Below, one piece after another: positions 1-4,783 of a stretch of DNA of 5,933 bases. This DNA comes from Acidimicrobiaceae bacterium (GTDB lineage: Bacteria > Actinomycetota > Acidimicrobiia > Acidimicrobiales > Palsa-688). Numbering within the stretch: the stretch's first letter is position 1; each line of letters opens with the position of its first letter. Where the stretch lies: assembly GCA_009785715.1 (NCBI GenBank), contig WQVT01000171.1, positions 1-5,933 on the forward strand, given 5' to 3'. A model generated the notes under the pieces. That model saw only the letters and a list, made by a program, of their open reading frames with translations. It ran no database searches and was not told the DNA's origin. The translations under genes and the position numbers were made by a program.

Positions 1-30
1 CGCCGCGACCACCCCGGCCGCCGCCTTCAT
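1..30 (-). CDS. Possible start of the next minus-strand gene (partial, cut by window edge)
   Basis: An ATG at 30-28 opens a frame reading MKAAAGVVAA to the window edge. It is the first usual start codon in its frame after a TGA at 90-88; the codons between read as repeats of IDEGLW and contain no ATG, GTG or TTG. A GAGG element in the last 18-bp repeat lies about 11 nt upstream and could serve as ribosome binding site. ispF often follows ispD, but this N-terminus does not look like IspF (usually an MRVGxGxDxH-type start), so I do not name it. Ten codons are too few to judge coding potential. Confidence 0.3.
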   Translation of the reverse strand, partial: MKAAAGVVAA

Positions 31-101
31 CGGCGGGAGGCCCTCATCGACCCAGAGGCCCTCATCGATCCAGAGGCCCTCATCGATTCAGAGATCCTCA
101 T
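27..101 (-). CDS. Candidate 24-codon ORF made of the tandem repeat, overlapping ispD stop
   Basis: The ATG at 101-99 overlaps the ispD stop TGA (100-98) as ATGA. The frame runs through the four repeats, encoding units like MRASGS, and stops at TGA 29-27, which again overlaps the ATG at 30-28 as ATGA. Each 18-bp unit supplies its own in-frame ATG. This could be a coupling peptide between ispD and the next gene, or simply a consequence of a repeat that happens to be a multiple of three. No family is recognised and no homology can be claimed, so the call is weak. Confidence 0.18.
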   Translation of the reverse strand: MRISESMRASGSMRASGSMRASRR

Positions 102-108
102 CGATTCA
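37..108. repeat. Four tandem copies of an 18-bp repeat
   Basis: The unit on the plus strand is GAGGCCCTCATCGAYYCA, with copies at 37-54, 55-72, 73-90 and 91-108; GAGA at 109-112 starts a partial fifth. The first three copies differ only in the two pyrimidines near the end; the fourth has GAGATC in place of GAGGCC. Each unit holds the palindrome ATCGAT or near-ATCGAT and the near-palindrome GAGGCCCTC. On the minus strand each unit reads CGATGAGG, giving a TGA in the ispD frame, an ATG in the next frame and a GAGG Shine-Dalgarno-like core. The ispD stop lies in the fourth copy. Confidence 0.93.
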
Positions 109-802
109 GAGACCCGAGTGGACCGGTCCCGATCTCCTGCAGGAACGCCGGCAGGAGGGCGGTCACCACGAGCAGGTCGTCGGGGTGGGTGACCTTCAGG
201 TTGCGGGGGTGGCCGGCGACCTGGACGACGATCCCACCCCGGGCCTCCACCAGGGAGGCGTCGTCGGTGGCGACGTTGCCGCCGGCGTGGGCGCCCCGGA
301 GGGCGCCGGCGCGGAAGGCCTGGGGCGTCTGCACCGCAAACAGCGAGTTGCGGTCGAGCGTCGTGAGCGACCCGTCCTCACGCACCGACCTCACGGTGTC
401 GGTCACCGGGATGGTCGGGATGGCGGCGTCGGCGCCGGCGGCCACGGCGGCGATCGTCGCCTCCCACAGGCTCGGCCCCGCCAACGGCCTCGCCGCGTCG
501 TGCACCGCGATCACCTCCACGCCATCGGGAACGGCGGCGAGGCCGGCCCGCACGGAGTCCGAGCGCGACGCCCCGCCGGCGACGACGAGGTCGGCCTCCC
601 AACGGGAGCGCCGGTCCTCCGCCGGGGTCAGGTCATCGGACGGCAGGACGAGCACCACGCCGGCACACACCCTCCGGGCCGCCTCGACGGCCCAGCTCAC
701 CAAGGGGCGGCCGTCGAGGGACGCGTACTGCTTGCGGGCCCCGAACCGGGTCCCCTGGCCGGCGGCGACGACGATCGCCCAGGCAAGGGGAGCGGCGCCC
801 AT
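98..802 (-). CDS. ispD: 2-C-methyl-D-erythritol 4-phosphate cytidylyltransferase IspD
   Basis: IspD is a cytosolic enzyme of the non-mevalonate isoprenoid pathway; it joins CTP and MEP to form CDP-ME and pyrophosphate. Numbering from a GTG at 829, the nucleotide-binding loop AAGQGTRFGARKQY lies at 22-35 (Arg28, Lys33), AGGASRSDSVRAGL at 84-97, VHDAARPL at 109-116 (Asp111, Arg114), IPVTDTVR at 140-147, LDRNSLFAVQTPQAF at 158-172, and NLKVTHPDDL near the C-terminus (Lys212). All are in family order. I prefer the ATG at 802, which gives 234 residues and about 13 residues before the binding loop, as in E. coli IspD. The GTG at 829 begins only 4 nt after the carD stop and would give 243 residues; neither start has a clear ribosome binding site. 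The close spacing suggests cotranscription with carD. The 3' end runs into the tandem repeat, so the tail SLNR is repeat-derived. Confidence 0.96.
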   Translation of the reverse strand: MGAAPLAWAIVVAAGQGTRFGARKQYASLDGRPLVSWAVEAARRVCAGVVLVLPSDDLTPAEDRRSRWEADLVVAGGASRSDSVRAGLAAVPDGVEVIAVHDAARPLAGPSLWEATIAAVAAGADAAIPTIPVTDTVRSVREDGSLTTLDRNSLFAVQTPQAFRAGALRGAHAGGNVATDDASLVEARGGIVVQVAGHPRNLKVTHPDDLLVVTALLPAFLQEIGTGPLGSLNR

Positions 803-833
803 CGCAGTGTCCGCTACCCCGGTGCCCACCCCG

Positions 834-1313
834 CTACGGCAGCGCTTCGTCGAGCTTCTTCTCGGCCTCGGATTCGTCGACGCCGATGGCGAAGGTCAAC
901 TCGGATACCAGGATCTGCCGGGCGCGATTGAGCATCCTCTTCTCGCCGGCGGACAGGCCCTTGTCCTTGTCACGGTTGGAGAGGTTCCGGACCACTTCGG
1001 CCACCTGGTAGATGTCCCCGGACTTCAGCTTCTCCACGTGGTTCTTGTAGCGCCGGGACCAGTTCGTCGGCATCCGGACGTCCTTCTTCCGGAGGACGGC
1101 GAAGACCTCTTCGACCTCTTCGTCGTTGATGACCTCTCTCAACCCGACCTCGTCGGTGTTGTCGGAAGGGACCATGAGCGTGAGGTCGCCGTAGGCAAGG
1201 CGGAGCACCAGGTACTCCTTCTTCTCGCCGAACGCTTCCTTCAGTTCACGTCGCTCCACGACCGCCGCACCGTGATGCGGGTAGACCACCTTGTCTCCAA
1301 CGTCGAACGACAT
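834..1313 (-). CDS. carD: CarD-family RNA polymerase-binding transcription regulator
   Basis: The protein has 159 residues; mycobacterial CarD has about 162. CarD binds the RNA polymerase beta subunit through its N-terminal Tudor-like domain and stabilises the open promoter complex through a helical C-terminal domain. Seen here: the N-terminal MSFDVGDKVVYPHHGAAVVE of the RNAP-interaction domain, a strand-rich region to about residue 52, then a basic helical domain with NWSRRYKNHVEKLKSGD. Trp85 falls exactly where the mycobacterial Trp85 contacts the minor groove at the -10 edge. AGEKRMLNRARQILVSEL (122-139) is the conserved C-terminal helix. The ATG at 1313 has a good ribosome binding site, GGAGATAG (GGAG at 1318-1321, 4 nt spacing). 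It is probably the first gene of a carD-ispD unit and diverges from crp over a 136-bp control region. Confidence 0.96.
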   Translation of the reverse strand: MSFDVGDKVVYPHHGAAVVERRELKEAFGEKKEYLVLRLAYGDLTLMVPSDNTDEVGLREVINDEEVEEVFAVLRKKDVRMPTNWSRRYKNHVEKLKSGDIYQVAEVVRNLSNRDKDKGLSAGEKRMLNRARQILVSELTFAIGVDESEAEKKLDEALP

Positions 1314-1346
1314 CTATCTCCAAACACCGGGGGACCATTCCAGGGT

Positions 1347-1362
1347 ACCGGACTTCTCCGGT
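1347..1362. promoter_or_regulatory. Inverted repeat upstream of the carD -10, possible operator
   Basis: ACCGGA (1347-1352) and TCCGGT (1357-1362) are perfect reverse complements separated by CTTC. The repeat begins on the outermost base of the proposed carD -10 and covers the spacer, where a bound repressor would block RNA polymerase. The protein that would bind is unknown, and a 6-bp arm in GC-rich DNA can arise by chance. Confidence 0.35.
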
Positions 1363-1373
1363 CCCTTCGCCGC

Positions 1374-1393
1374 GCGATCGGGCTGCCGATCGC
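1374..1393. promoter_or_regulatory. Perfect 20-bp inverted repeat midway between carD and crp
   Basis: GCGATCGG (1374-1381) and CCGATCGC (1386-1393) are perfect 8-bp arms around GCTG. The centre at 1383.5 is within about 2 bp of the midpoint of the 136-bp gap. It would sit near -48 for carD and near -64 for crp if start sites follow the proposed -10 elements, so a bound dimer could act on both promoters. It does not match the TGTGA-N6-TCACA Crp consensus. It is best regarded as an operator candidate for an unidentified dimeric regulator, possibly Crp itself only if its specificity has shifted. Confidence 0.5.
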
Positions 1394-1433
1394 CCCATCG
1401 GGGGTGCGGGAAGGCGTTCAAACCGGGGACCGC

Positions 1434-1439
1434 TAGGCT
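1434..1439 (+). promoter_or_regulatory. Proposed -10 element for crp (leaderless or near-leaderless)
   Basis: TAGGCT matches TANNNT and ends 10 nt before the crp ATG. With transcription starting 7-10 nt downstream, the mRNA would begin at or within about 3 nt of the start codon. No Shine-Dalgarno sequence lies between it and the ATG, which agrees with leaderless translation. Confidence 0.45.
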
Positions 1440-1449
1440 CAGTTCTGAC

Positions 1450-2109
1450 ATGGACGACCTACAGGTACTCGCGAGCTCGGACCTCTTCGCCGCGTTCGAC
1501 GATGCCTCCCTCGAGCGGGTCGTTGCCGGCGCCCGCTCGGTTCATTGCGAGCGCAACGACGTCATCTTCACGGAGGGTGACAAAGGCGACGAGATGTTCG
1601 TCGTCCGGGGCGGGCGGATCGCCATCGGGCGCCGGTCCCCCGATGGCCGGGAGTCGCTCGTCGCCCTGATGGTGGCCGGCGACCTCTTCGGCGAGATGCC
1701 GCTCTTCGACGGCGGCGACCGCTCCGCCTCGGCCCGGGCGCTCGAGCCCTCGGAGCTGCTCGCGATCCCCTACAGCCTGGTGCGCGAGGTCCTCGACACC
1801 CATCCGGAGTTGCTCTGGAACGTCGTCGGGTTGCTGGCCGGGCGCCTGCGGACGACCGATTCGGCGCTCGCCGACGCCGTGTTCCTCGACGTGACCGGGC
1901 GCACGGCGAAGCGACTGCTCGAACTGGCCGGTGGCGCCGACGAGTTCGCCCTGCCGATCACGCAGGAGGAGTTGGCCGGCCTGGTCGGGGCGTCCCGTGA
2001 GCGCGTCAACAAGGCGATCGCGGCGTTCATCCGACTCGGCTGGATCGAGCAGGTCGAGCGCCGGTACCGGATCGTGATGCGGGATCGGCTGGCGCAGCGG
2101 GCCCGCTGA
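1450..2109 (+). CDS. crp: Crp/Fnr-family transcription factor, probable cAMP receptor
   Basis: This 219-residue protein is close in length to mycobacterial Crp (Rv3676, 224). An N-terminal cyclic-nucleotide-binding domain spans about 10-125. The phosphate-binding cassette GDLFGEMPLFDGGDRSASA lies at 78-95, with Glu82, Arg91 and Ser92 matching the cAMP contacts Glu72, Arg82 and Ser83 of E. coli CRP. The dimerisation helix includes RLRTTDSAL; Thr136 aligns with Thr127, while Asp137 replaces Ser128. The winged helix has ITQEELAGLVGASRERVNKAI at 170-190; Arg183, Glu184 and Lys188 align with the operator-reading Arg180, Glu181 and Arg185. The end RLAQRAR resembles mycobacterial Crp. cAMP binding is therefore likely but inferred. 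I chose the ATG at 1450 because it gives the family N-terminus; the frame stays open upstream only across the control region and carD antisense. It faces disA across 44 bp. Confidence 0.92.
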   Translation: MDDLQVLASSDLFAAFDDASLERVVAGARSVHCERNDVIFTEGDKGDEMFVVRGGRIAIGRRSPDGRESLVALMVAGDLFGEMPLFDGGDRSASARALEPSELLAIPYSLVREVLDTHPELLWNVVGLLAGRLRTTDSALADAVFLDVTGRTAKRLLELAGGADEFALPITQEELAGLVGASRERVNKAIAAFIRLGWIEQVERRYRIVMRDRLAQRAR

Positions 2110-2115
2110 GGCCCC

Positions 2116-2140
2116 GGAGCCCGACGCCGAGCCGGGCTTC
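2116..2140. terminator. Candidate hairpin between convergent crp and disA
   Basis: AGCCCG (2118-2123) pairs with CGGGCT (2133-2138) across a 9-nt loop. In plus-strand RNA the stem extends by a G-U and a G-C pair to 2116-2140. It sits in the 44-bp gap between the crp stop (2107-2109) and the disA stop (2154-2156). There is no clear T-run on either side beyond TTT at 2146-2148, so any termination would be of the weak, tail-less type. Confidence 0.4.
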
Positions 2141-2153
2141 AGCCGTTTCAAAG

Positions 2154-3212
2154 TCAGCCGAAGCGGTCGAGGATGCTCGATTCGGTCAGGCGTTCCAGGC
2201 CTTCTTTCAGCGTGCGTGAGCCTTCGGCCTCCATGCCCTGAATTCCCTCCAGGTCCTCCGGGGTGGCCCGCATGACCTTCGCCAGGTAGCCATAGCGCCC
2301 GACGATGCGGGAGATCGCCGACTCCGGAAGCCGTGGGATCTTGCGCAGGAGCCGGTAGCCACGCGGCGAGAGCTCGGCGTTCAGGTCGACGTTGCCGGGG
2401 AGGAGAAGCACGGCGGCCACCTCAGTCGGGTCGAGAAGCCGTTCGGTGTCGATCGCCCCGAGCTTGGCCAGGGCGGCGTCCACCGACGCCGGGTCGTCGT
2501 CGGGGAGGTAGTCCTGGACCACCATGCGCCGCTCGTCCTCCAGGTTCCCCATCAGCTCCTCGACCTGGAGGTGGACCATGCGGCCGTCGGTCCCGAGCTG
2601 GGTGATGTACCCCTCGACCTCGTCGCAGATCCTGCGAACCATCTCGGCCCGCTGGAGGACGCTGACGACGTCCTGGGCCGTCACCAGGTCCTCGACCTCG
2701 AGGGCGGTCAGGGCGTTGGTCACGGCGTCGAGCCGGCTCCGGTAGCGCTCGAGCGTCGAGACGGCCTGATTGGCCCGCCCGAGCAGGCGGACGACGGTGT
2801 CCAGCGGGTGCTTGGCATCCCCCCGGTACATCGTGATCGCCGCCAGGTCCTCGGAGACGGCGATGACGGGCACGTCGATCGACCGGGCGACCCGTTCCGC
2901 GGTGCGGTGGCGGGTGCCCGTCTCCGAGGTCGGGACGTGCGGGCTCGGCACGAGGTGGACGTTGGCCCGGGCGATGCGGCTTGCATCCCCGGCGAGGATG
3001 ATGGCGCCATCCATCTTCGCCAGCTCCGACAGACGCTGCGGGCTGAACTCGGCGTCGAGGAGAAAGCCGCCGGAACAGATCTCCAGCACTTCGGGACCGT
3101 CACCGACGATCACCAAAGCGCCCATGCTGGCCTGCAGGATCCGGTCGAGACCCTCCCGCAGGGGCCGGCCTGGGGCGATGATGGCCAAAGCCTGGATCAT
3201 CTGCGATTTCAT
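2154..3212 (-). CDS. disA: DNA integrity scanning diadenylate cyclase DisA
   Basis: DisA condenses two ATP into c-di-AMP and is inhibited on branched DNA in the studied homologues. Numbering from a TTG at 3221 (355 residues): the diadenylate cyclase domain covers about 10-150, with GALVIVGDG at 34-42, the catalytic DGA at 71-73 within AKMDGAIIL, and the ATP-binding RHRTAERVA at 104-112. SRANQ-like LGRANQAVSTLERYRSRLD begins the central helical spine. The C-terminal part, ELSPRGYRLLRKIPRLPESAISRIVGRYGYLAKVMRATPEDLEGIQGMEAEGSRTLKE in family terms (283-340), is the helix-hairpin-helix DNA-binding region; its key residues are Gly311 and Gly329. Length agrees with about 357-360 in other DisA proteins, and both catalytic motifs are intact. 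I prefer the ATG at 3212 (352 residues); another ATG at 3200 and the TTG are possible. It follows radA on the same strand; RadA is known to modulate DisA in other bacteria. Confidence 0.96.
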   Translation of the reverse strand: MKSQMIQALAIIAPGRPLREGLDRILQASMGALVIVGDGPEVLEICSGGFLLDAEFSPQRLSELAKMDGAIILAGDASRIARANVHLVPSPHVPTSETGTRHRTAERVARSIDVPVIAVSEDLAAITMYRGDAKHPLDTVVRLLGRANQAVSTLERYRSRLDAVTNALTALEVEDLVTAQDVVSVLQRAEMVRRICDEVEGYITQLGTDGRMVHLQVEELMGNLEDERRMVVQDYLPDDDPASVDAALAKLGAIDTERLLDPTEVAAVLLLPGNVDLNAELSPRGYRLLRKIPRLPESAISRIVGRYGYLAKVMRATPEDLEGIQGMEAEGSRTLKEGLERLTESSILDRFG

Positions 3213-4758
3213 CCGGTCCAAGGTGGCTCAGCCTAGACGATGAAGGCTGCTCCACCCCTCCCTGGATGCCCCATCCATGCACCACTCCGAGGCGCGCGGG
3301 CCGCTCCGTCGGAACCTCCGGCAAGGGCGAATACGGGCTCCGGGCCCGACGTGTCGCCCCGACCCCGAGCACGGCACCGATGGCATCCGCGAGGGTCGCG
3401 ACGGGCGTGGTGGAAAGCCCCGACCCCTGGAGCCCGGAAACCTCTGGCGTCGACAGCGGCACGATGGCGCGCCCGAAGCCGAGCCGGGCCGCCTCGCCCA
3501 GACGGCGCGACATGTGGGCGACCTGTCGCACCTCGCCGGCGAGGCCCACCTCCCCCACCGCCACCAGGTCGTGGGGCAACGGCCGCTCGATGGCCGCCGA
3601 CGCCACCGCCAGGCAGACGGCGAGGTCCGCGCCCGGTTCTGCGAGCCGCACTCCGCCGACGGCCGACACGTAGACATCCGTCGAGGGGAGGCTCAATTCG
3701 GCCCGGCGTCCCAGCACCGCCAGGAGCAGGCCGAGGCGACCGGCATCGAAGCCGGACGCCGATCGACGGGGGGACGGCTGCGACGTGAACGCGGTCAGCG
3801 CCTGCACCTCGACCAGGAGCGGCCGGTACCCCTCCATTGCGGCGAACACGGCCGACCCGGGTGCACCCTTCCGCCGGTCACCGAGGAACAGCCCGCTCGG
3901 GTCGGGCACACCGCTGAGCCCCTCCTCGCCCATCTCGAACAACCCCAGCTCACCCGTAGAGCCGAACCGGTGCTTCACCCCGCGCAGCAGACGGAGGGCA
4001 TGGTGGCGCTCACCGTCGAAGGTGAGCACGGTGTCGACGAGGTGCTCGAGGACCCGCGGGCCCGCCAGCGTCCCGTCCTTGGTCACGTGGCCGACCAGCA
4101 CCACCACCGTCCCCGTCGACTTCGCGAAGGACGCAAGGCTGTGGGCGCAACCCCGGACCTGGGTGACCGACCCGGGGGCCGTCTCGGCCTCGGGATCCCA
4201 GATCGTCTGGATGGAGTCCACCACCAGGACGTCGGGCCGCACCTCATCGGCCGCCGCCCGGATCGCCGGCAGGTCGGCTTCCGCCACCAGCCACAGGCCG
4301 GGGACCACGGCACCGAGCCGCTCGGCCCGCCGGCGCACCTGCGTCACGGACTCCTCGGCGCAGATCAAAAGGCAGCGGGCTCCGCGTTGCGCCATCGAAG
4401 CCAGGGCCTGCAGCAGAAGCGTGGATTTGCCGATCCCCGGTTCCCCGCCCAGCAGCGTCACCGAGCCGGGAACCAGGCCGCCCCCGAGCACCCGGTCCAG
4501 CTCGTCAACGCCGGTGGGGACTGGGGCGCCGGCCTCCTCGGTCAGATCACCGATCGGGACGGGGGCCGCCGCAGCCTGGCCGGGACCGCCGGCGGCGGGA
4601 CCAGGGTGGCCGGGGTGGCCGGGGTGGAGGGGGTGGCTGGGGGTCATGACCTCCTCGACGAGCGACCCCCATTCCTCACAGGCCGGACAACGGCCGGCCC
4701 ACCGGGGGGTGGTGGCGCCACAGTTCCGGCAGCGGTGCAGAGTCCGGGTTCGAGTCAT
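3100..4758 (-). CDS. radA: DNA repair protein RadA (Sms), with an unusual C-terminal tail
   Basis: RadA is a RecA-related hexameric ATPase that drives branch migration in recombination repair. From the ATG at 4758 there are 552 residues; typical RadA has about 450-480. A C4 zinc finger uses Cys10, Cys13, Cys24 and Cys27. A low-complexity linker rich in His-Pro-Gly follows at 42-61. The ATPase core has Walker A GEPGIGKST (105-113) and Walker B DVLVVDSIQTI (176-186). The RadA signature is KHRFG at 262-266, with His in place of the usual Asn of KNRFG. A Lon-protease-like domain runs from about 340 to 465. The family end is near LADAIGAVLG (456-465); a further 87 residues of no known family overlap disA by 113 bp. 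That tail may be read past a lost stop or an indel. No ribosome binding site precedes the ATG, but TACGCT lies 9 nt upstream, so the mRNA may be leaderless. Confidence 0.95.
   Translation of the reverse strand: MTRTRTLHRCRNCGATTPRWAGRCPACEEWGSLVEEVMTPSHPLHPGHPGHPGPAAGGPGQAAAAPVPIGDLTEEAGAPVPTGVDELDRVLGGGLVPGSVTLLGGEPGIGKSTLLLQALASMAQRGARCLLICAEESVTQVRRRAERLGAVVPGLWLVAEADLPAIRAAADEVRPDVLVVDSIQTIWDPEAETAPGSVTQVRGCAHSLASFAKSTGTVVVLVGHVTKDGTLAGPRVLEHLVDTVLTFDGERHHALRLLRGVKHRFGSTGELGLFEMGEEGLSGVPDPSGLFLGDRRKGAPGSAVFAAMEGYRPLLVEVQALTAFTSQPSPRRSASGFDAGRLGLLLAVLGRRAELSLPSTDVYVSAVGGVRLAEPGADLAVCLAVASAAIERPLPHDLVAVGEVGLAGEVRQVAHMSRRLGEAARLGFGRAIVPLSTPEVSGLQGSGLSTTPVATLADAIGAVLGVGATRRARSPYSPLPEVPTERPARLGVVHGWGIQGGVEQPSSSRLSHLGPDEIADDPGFGHHRPRPAPAGGSRPDPAGQHGRFGDRR
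3230..3235 (-). promoter_or_regulatory. Possible internal -10 element for disA
   Basis: On the minus strand TAGGCT, the same hexamer as upstream of crp, occurs 8 nt before the TTG at 3221 and 17 nt before the ATG at 3212. It lies within the 3' tail of the radA frame. A transcript from here would have no or a very short leader. No -35 is visible. disA could still be mainly transcribed from the radA promoter. Confidence 0.3.
4604..4643 (+). repeat. G-run tract with G-quadruplex pattern inside radA
   Basis: The plus strand, which is the radA template strand, carries five runs of three or more G (4604-4606, 4612-4615, 4621-4624, 4629-4633, 4639-4643) separated by 4-5 nt, mostly TGGCC. The 9-bp period GGGGTGGCC encodes the His-Pro-Gly repeat of the linker between the zinc finger and the ATPase core. 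The spacing meets the usual G3-N1-7 folding pattern. Whether it folds in the cell is unknown. Confidence 0.7.
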
Positions 4759-4767
4759 CGGTTTCTG

Positions 4768-4773
4768 AGCGTA
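4768..4773 (-). promoter_or_regulatory. Proposed -10 element for radA (leaderless type)
   Basis: On the minus strand TACGCT ends 9 nt before the radA ATG (4758). No GAGG or AGGA-type sequence separates it from the start codon. The hexamer shares one base with the AAGGAGG of the opposite gene, so the two signals overlap physically. Confidence 0.45.
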
Positions 4774-4779
4774 AGGAGG
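4773..4779 (+). promoter_or_regulatory. Strong ribosome binding site supporting the GTG start at 4784
   Basis: AAGGAGG ends 4 nt before GTG 4784-4786. It is the best Shine-Dalgarno sequence in the window and decides between that GTG and the ATG at 4826. An in-frame TAA at 4772-4774 rules out any earlier start. The competing reading is TAGTTT at 4812-4817, a TANNNT hexamer 8 nt before ATG 4826, which would give a leaderless message. Confidence 0.55.
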
Positions 4780-4783
4780 GGGT

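Larger units (their letters stand above)
1314..1449. promoter_or_regulatory. Divergent carD/crp control region
   Basis: This 136-bp gap separates the carD ATG (1313, minus) and the crp ATG (1450, plus). On the minus strand TACCCT at 1347-1342 fits the actinobacterial -10 pattern TANNNT and would give a leader of roughly 20 nt ahead of carD. On the plus strand TAGGCT at 1434-1439 lies 10 nt before the crp ATG. Neither has a recognisable -35 at normal spacing. Two perfect inverted repeats lie between the -10 elements, at 1347-1362 and 1374-1393. CCCCATCGGGG at 1393-1403 is a third, smaller one. One regulator could control both genes from here. Confidence 0.6.

Noticed and set aside
37..112. CRISPR array
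   Set aside because: The 18-bp units are directly adjacent with no spacers, so it is a simple tandem repeat.
1393..1403. CCCCATCGGGG hairpin in the carD/crp gap as a terminator
   Set aside because: Four-bp arms without a T-run, in a region where terminators are not expected; more likely chance or part of the control region.
189..1436. Plus-strand frames opposite ispD and carD
   Set aside because: They overlap two clear minus-strand genes, have no recognisable motif and owe their length to base composition.
1291..1449. Upstream extension of the crp frame
   Set aside because: It would cover the whole divergent control region and the 5' end of carD; the family N-terminus fits the ATG at 1450.
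3213..3260. LexA/SOS box for radA or disA
   Set aside because: I looked for GAAC-N4-GTTC-type sequences near both starts and saw none.
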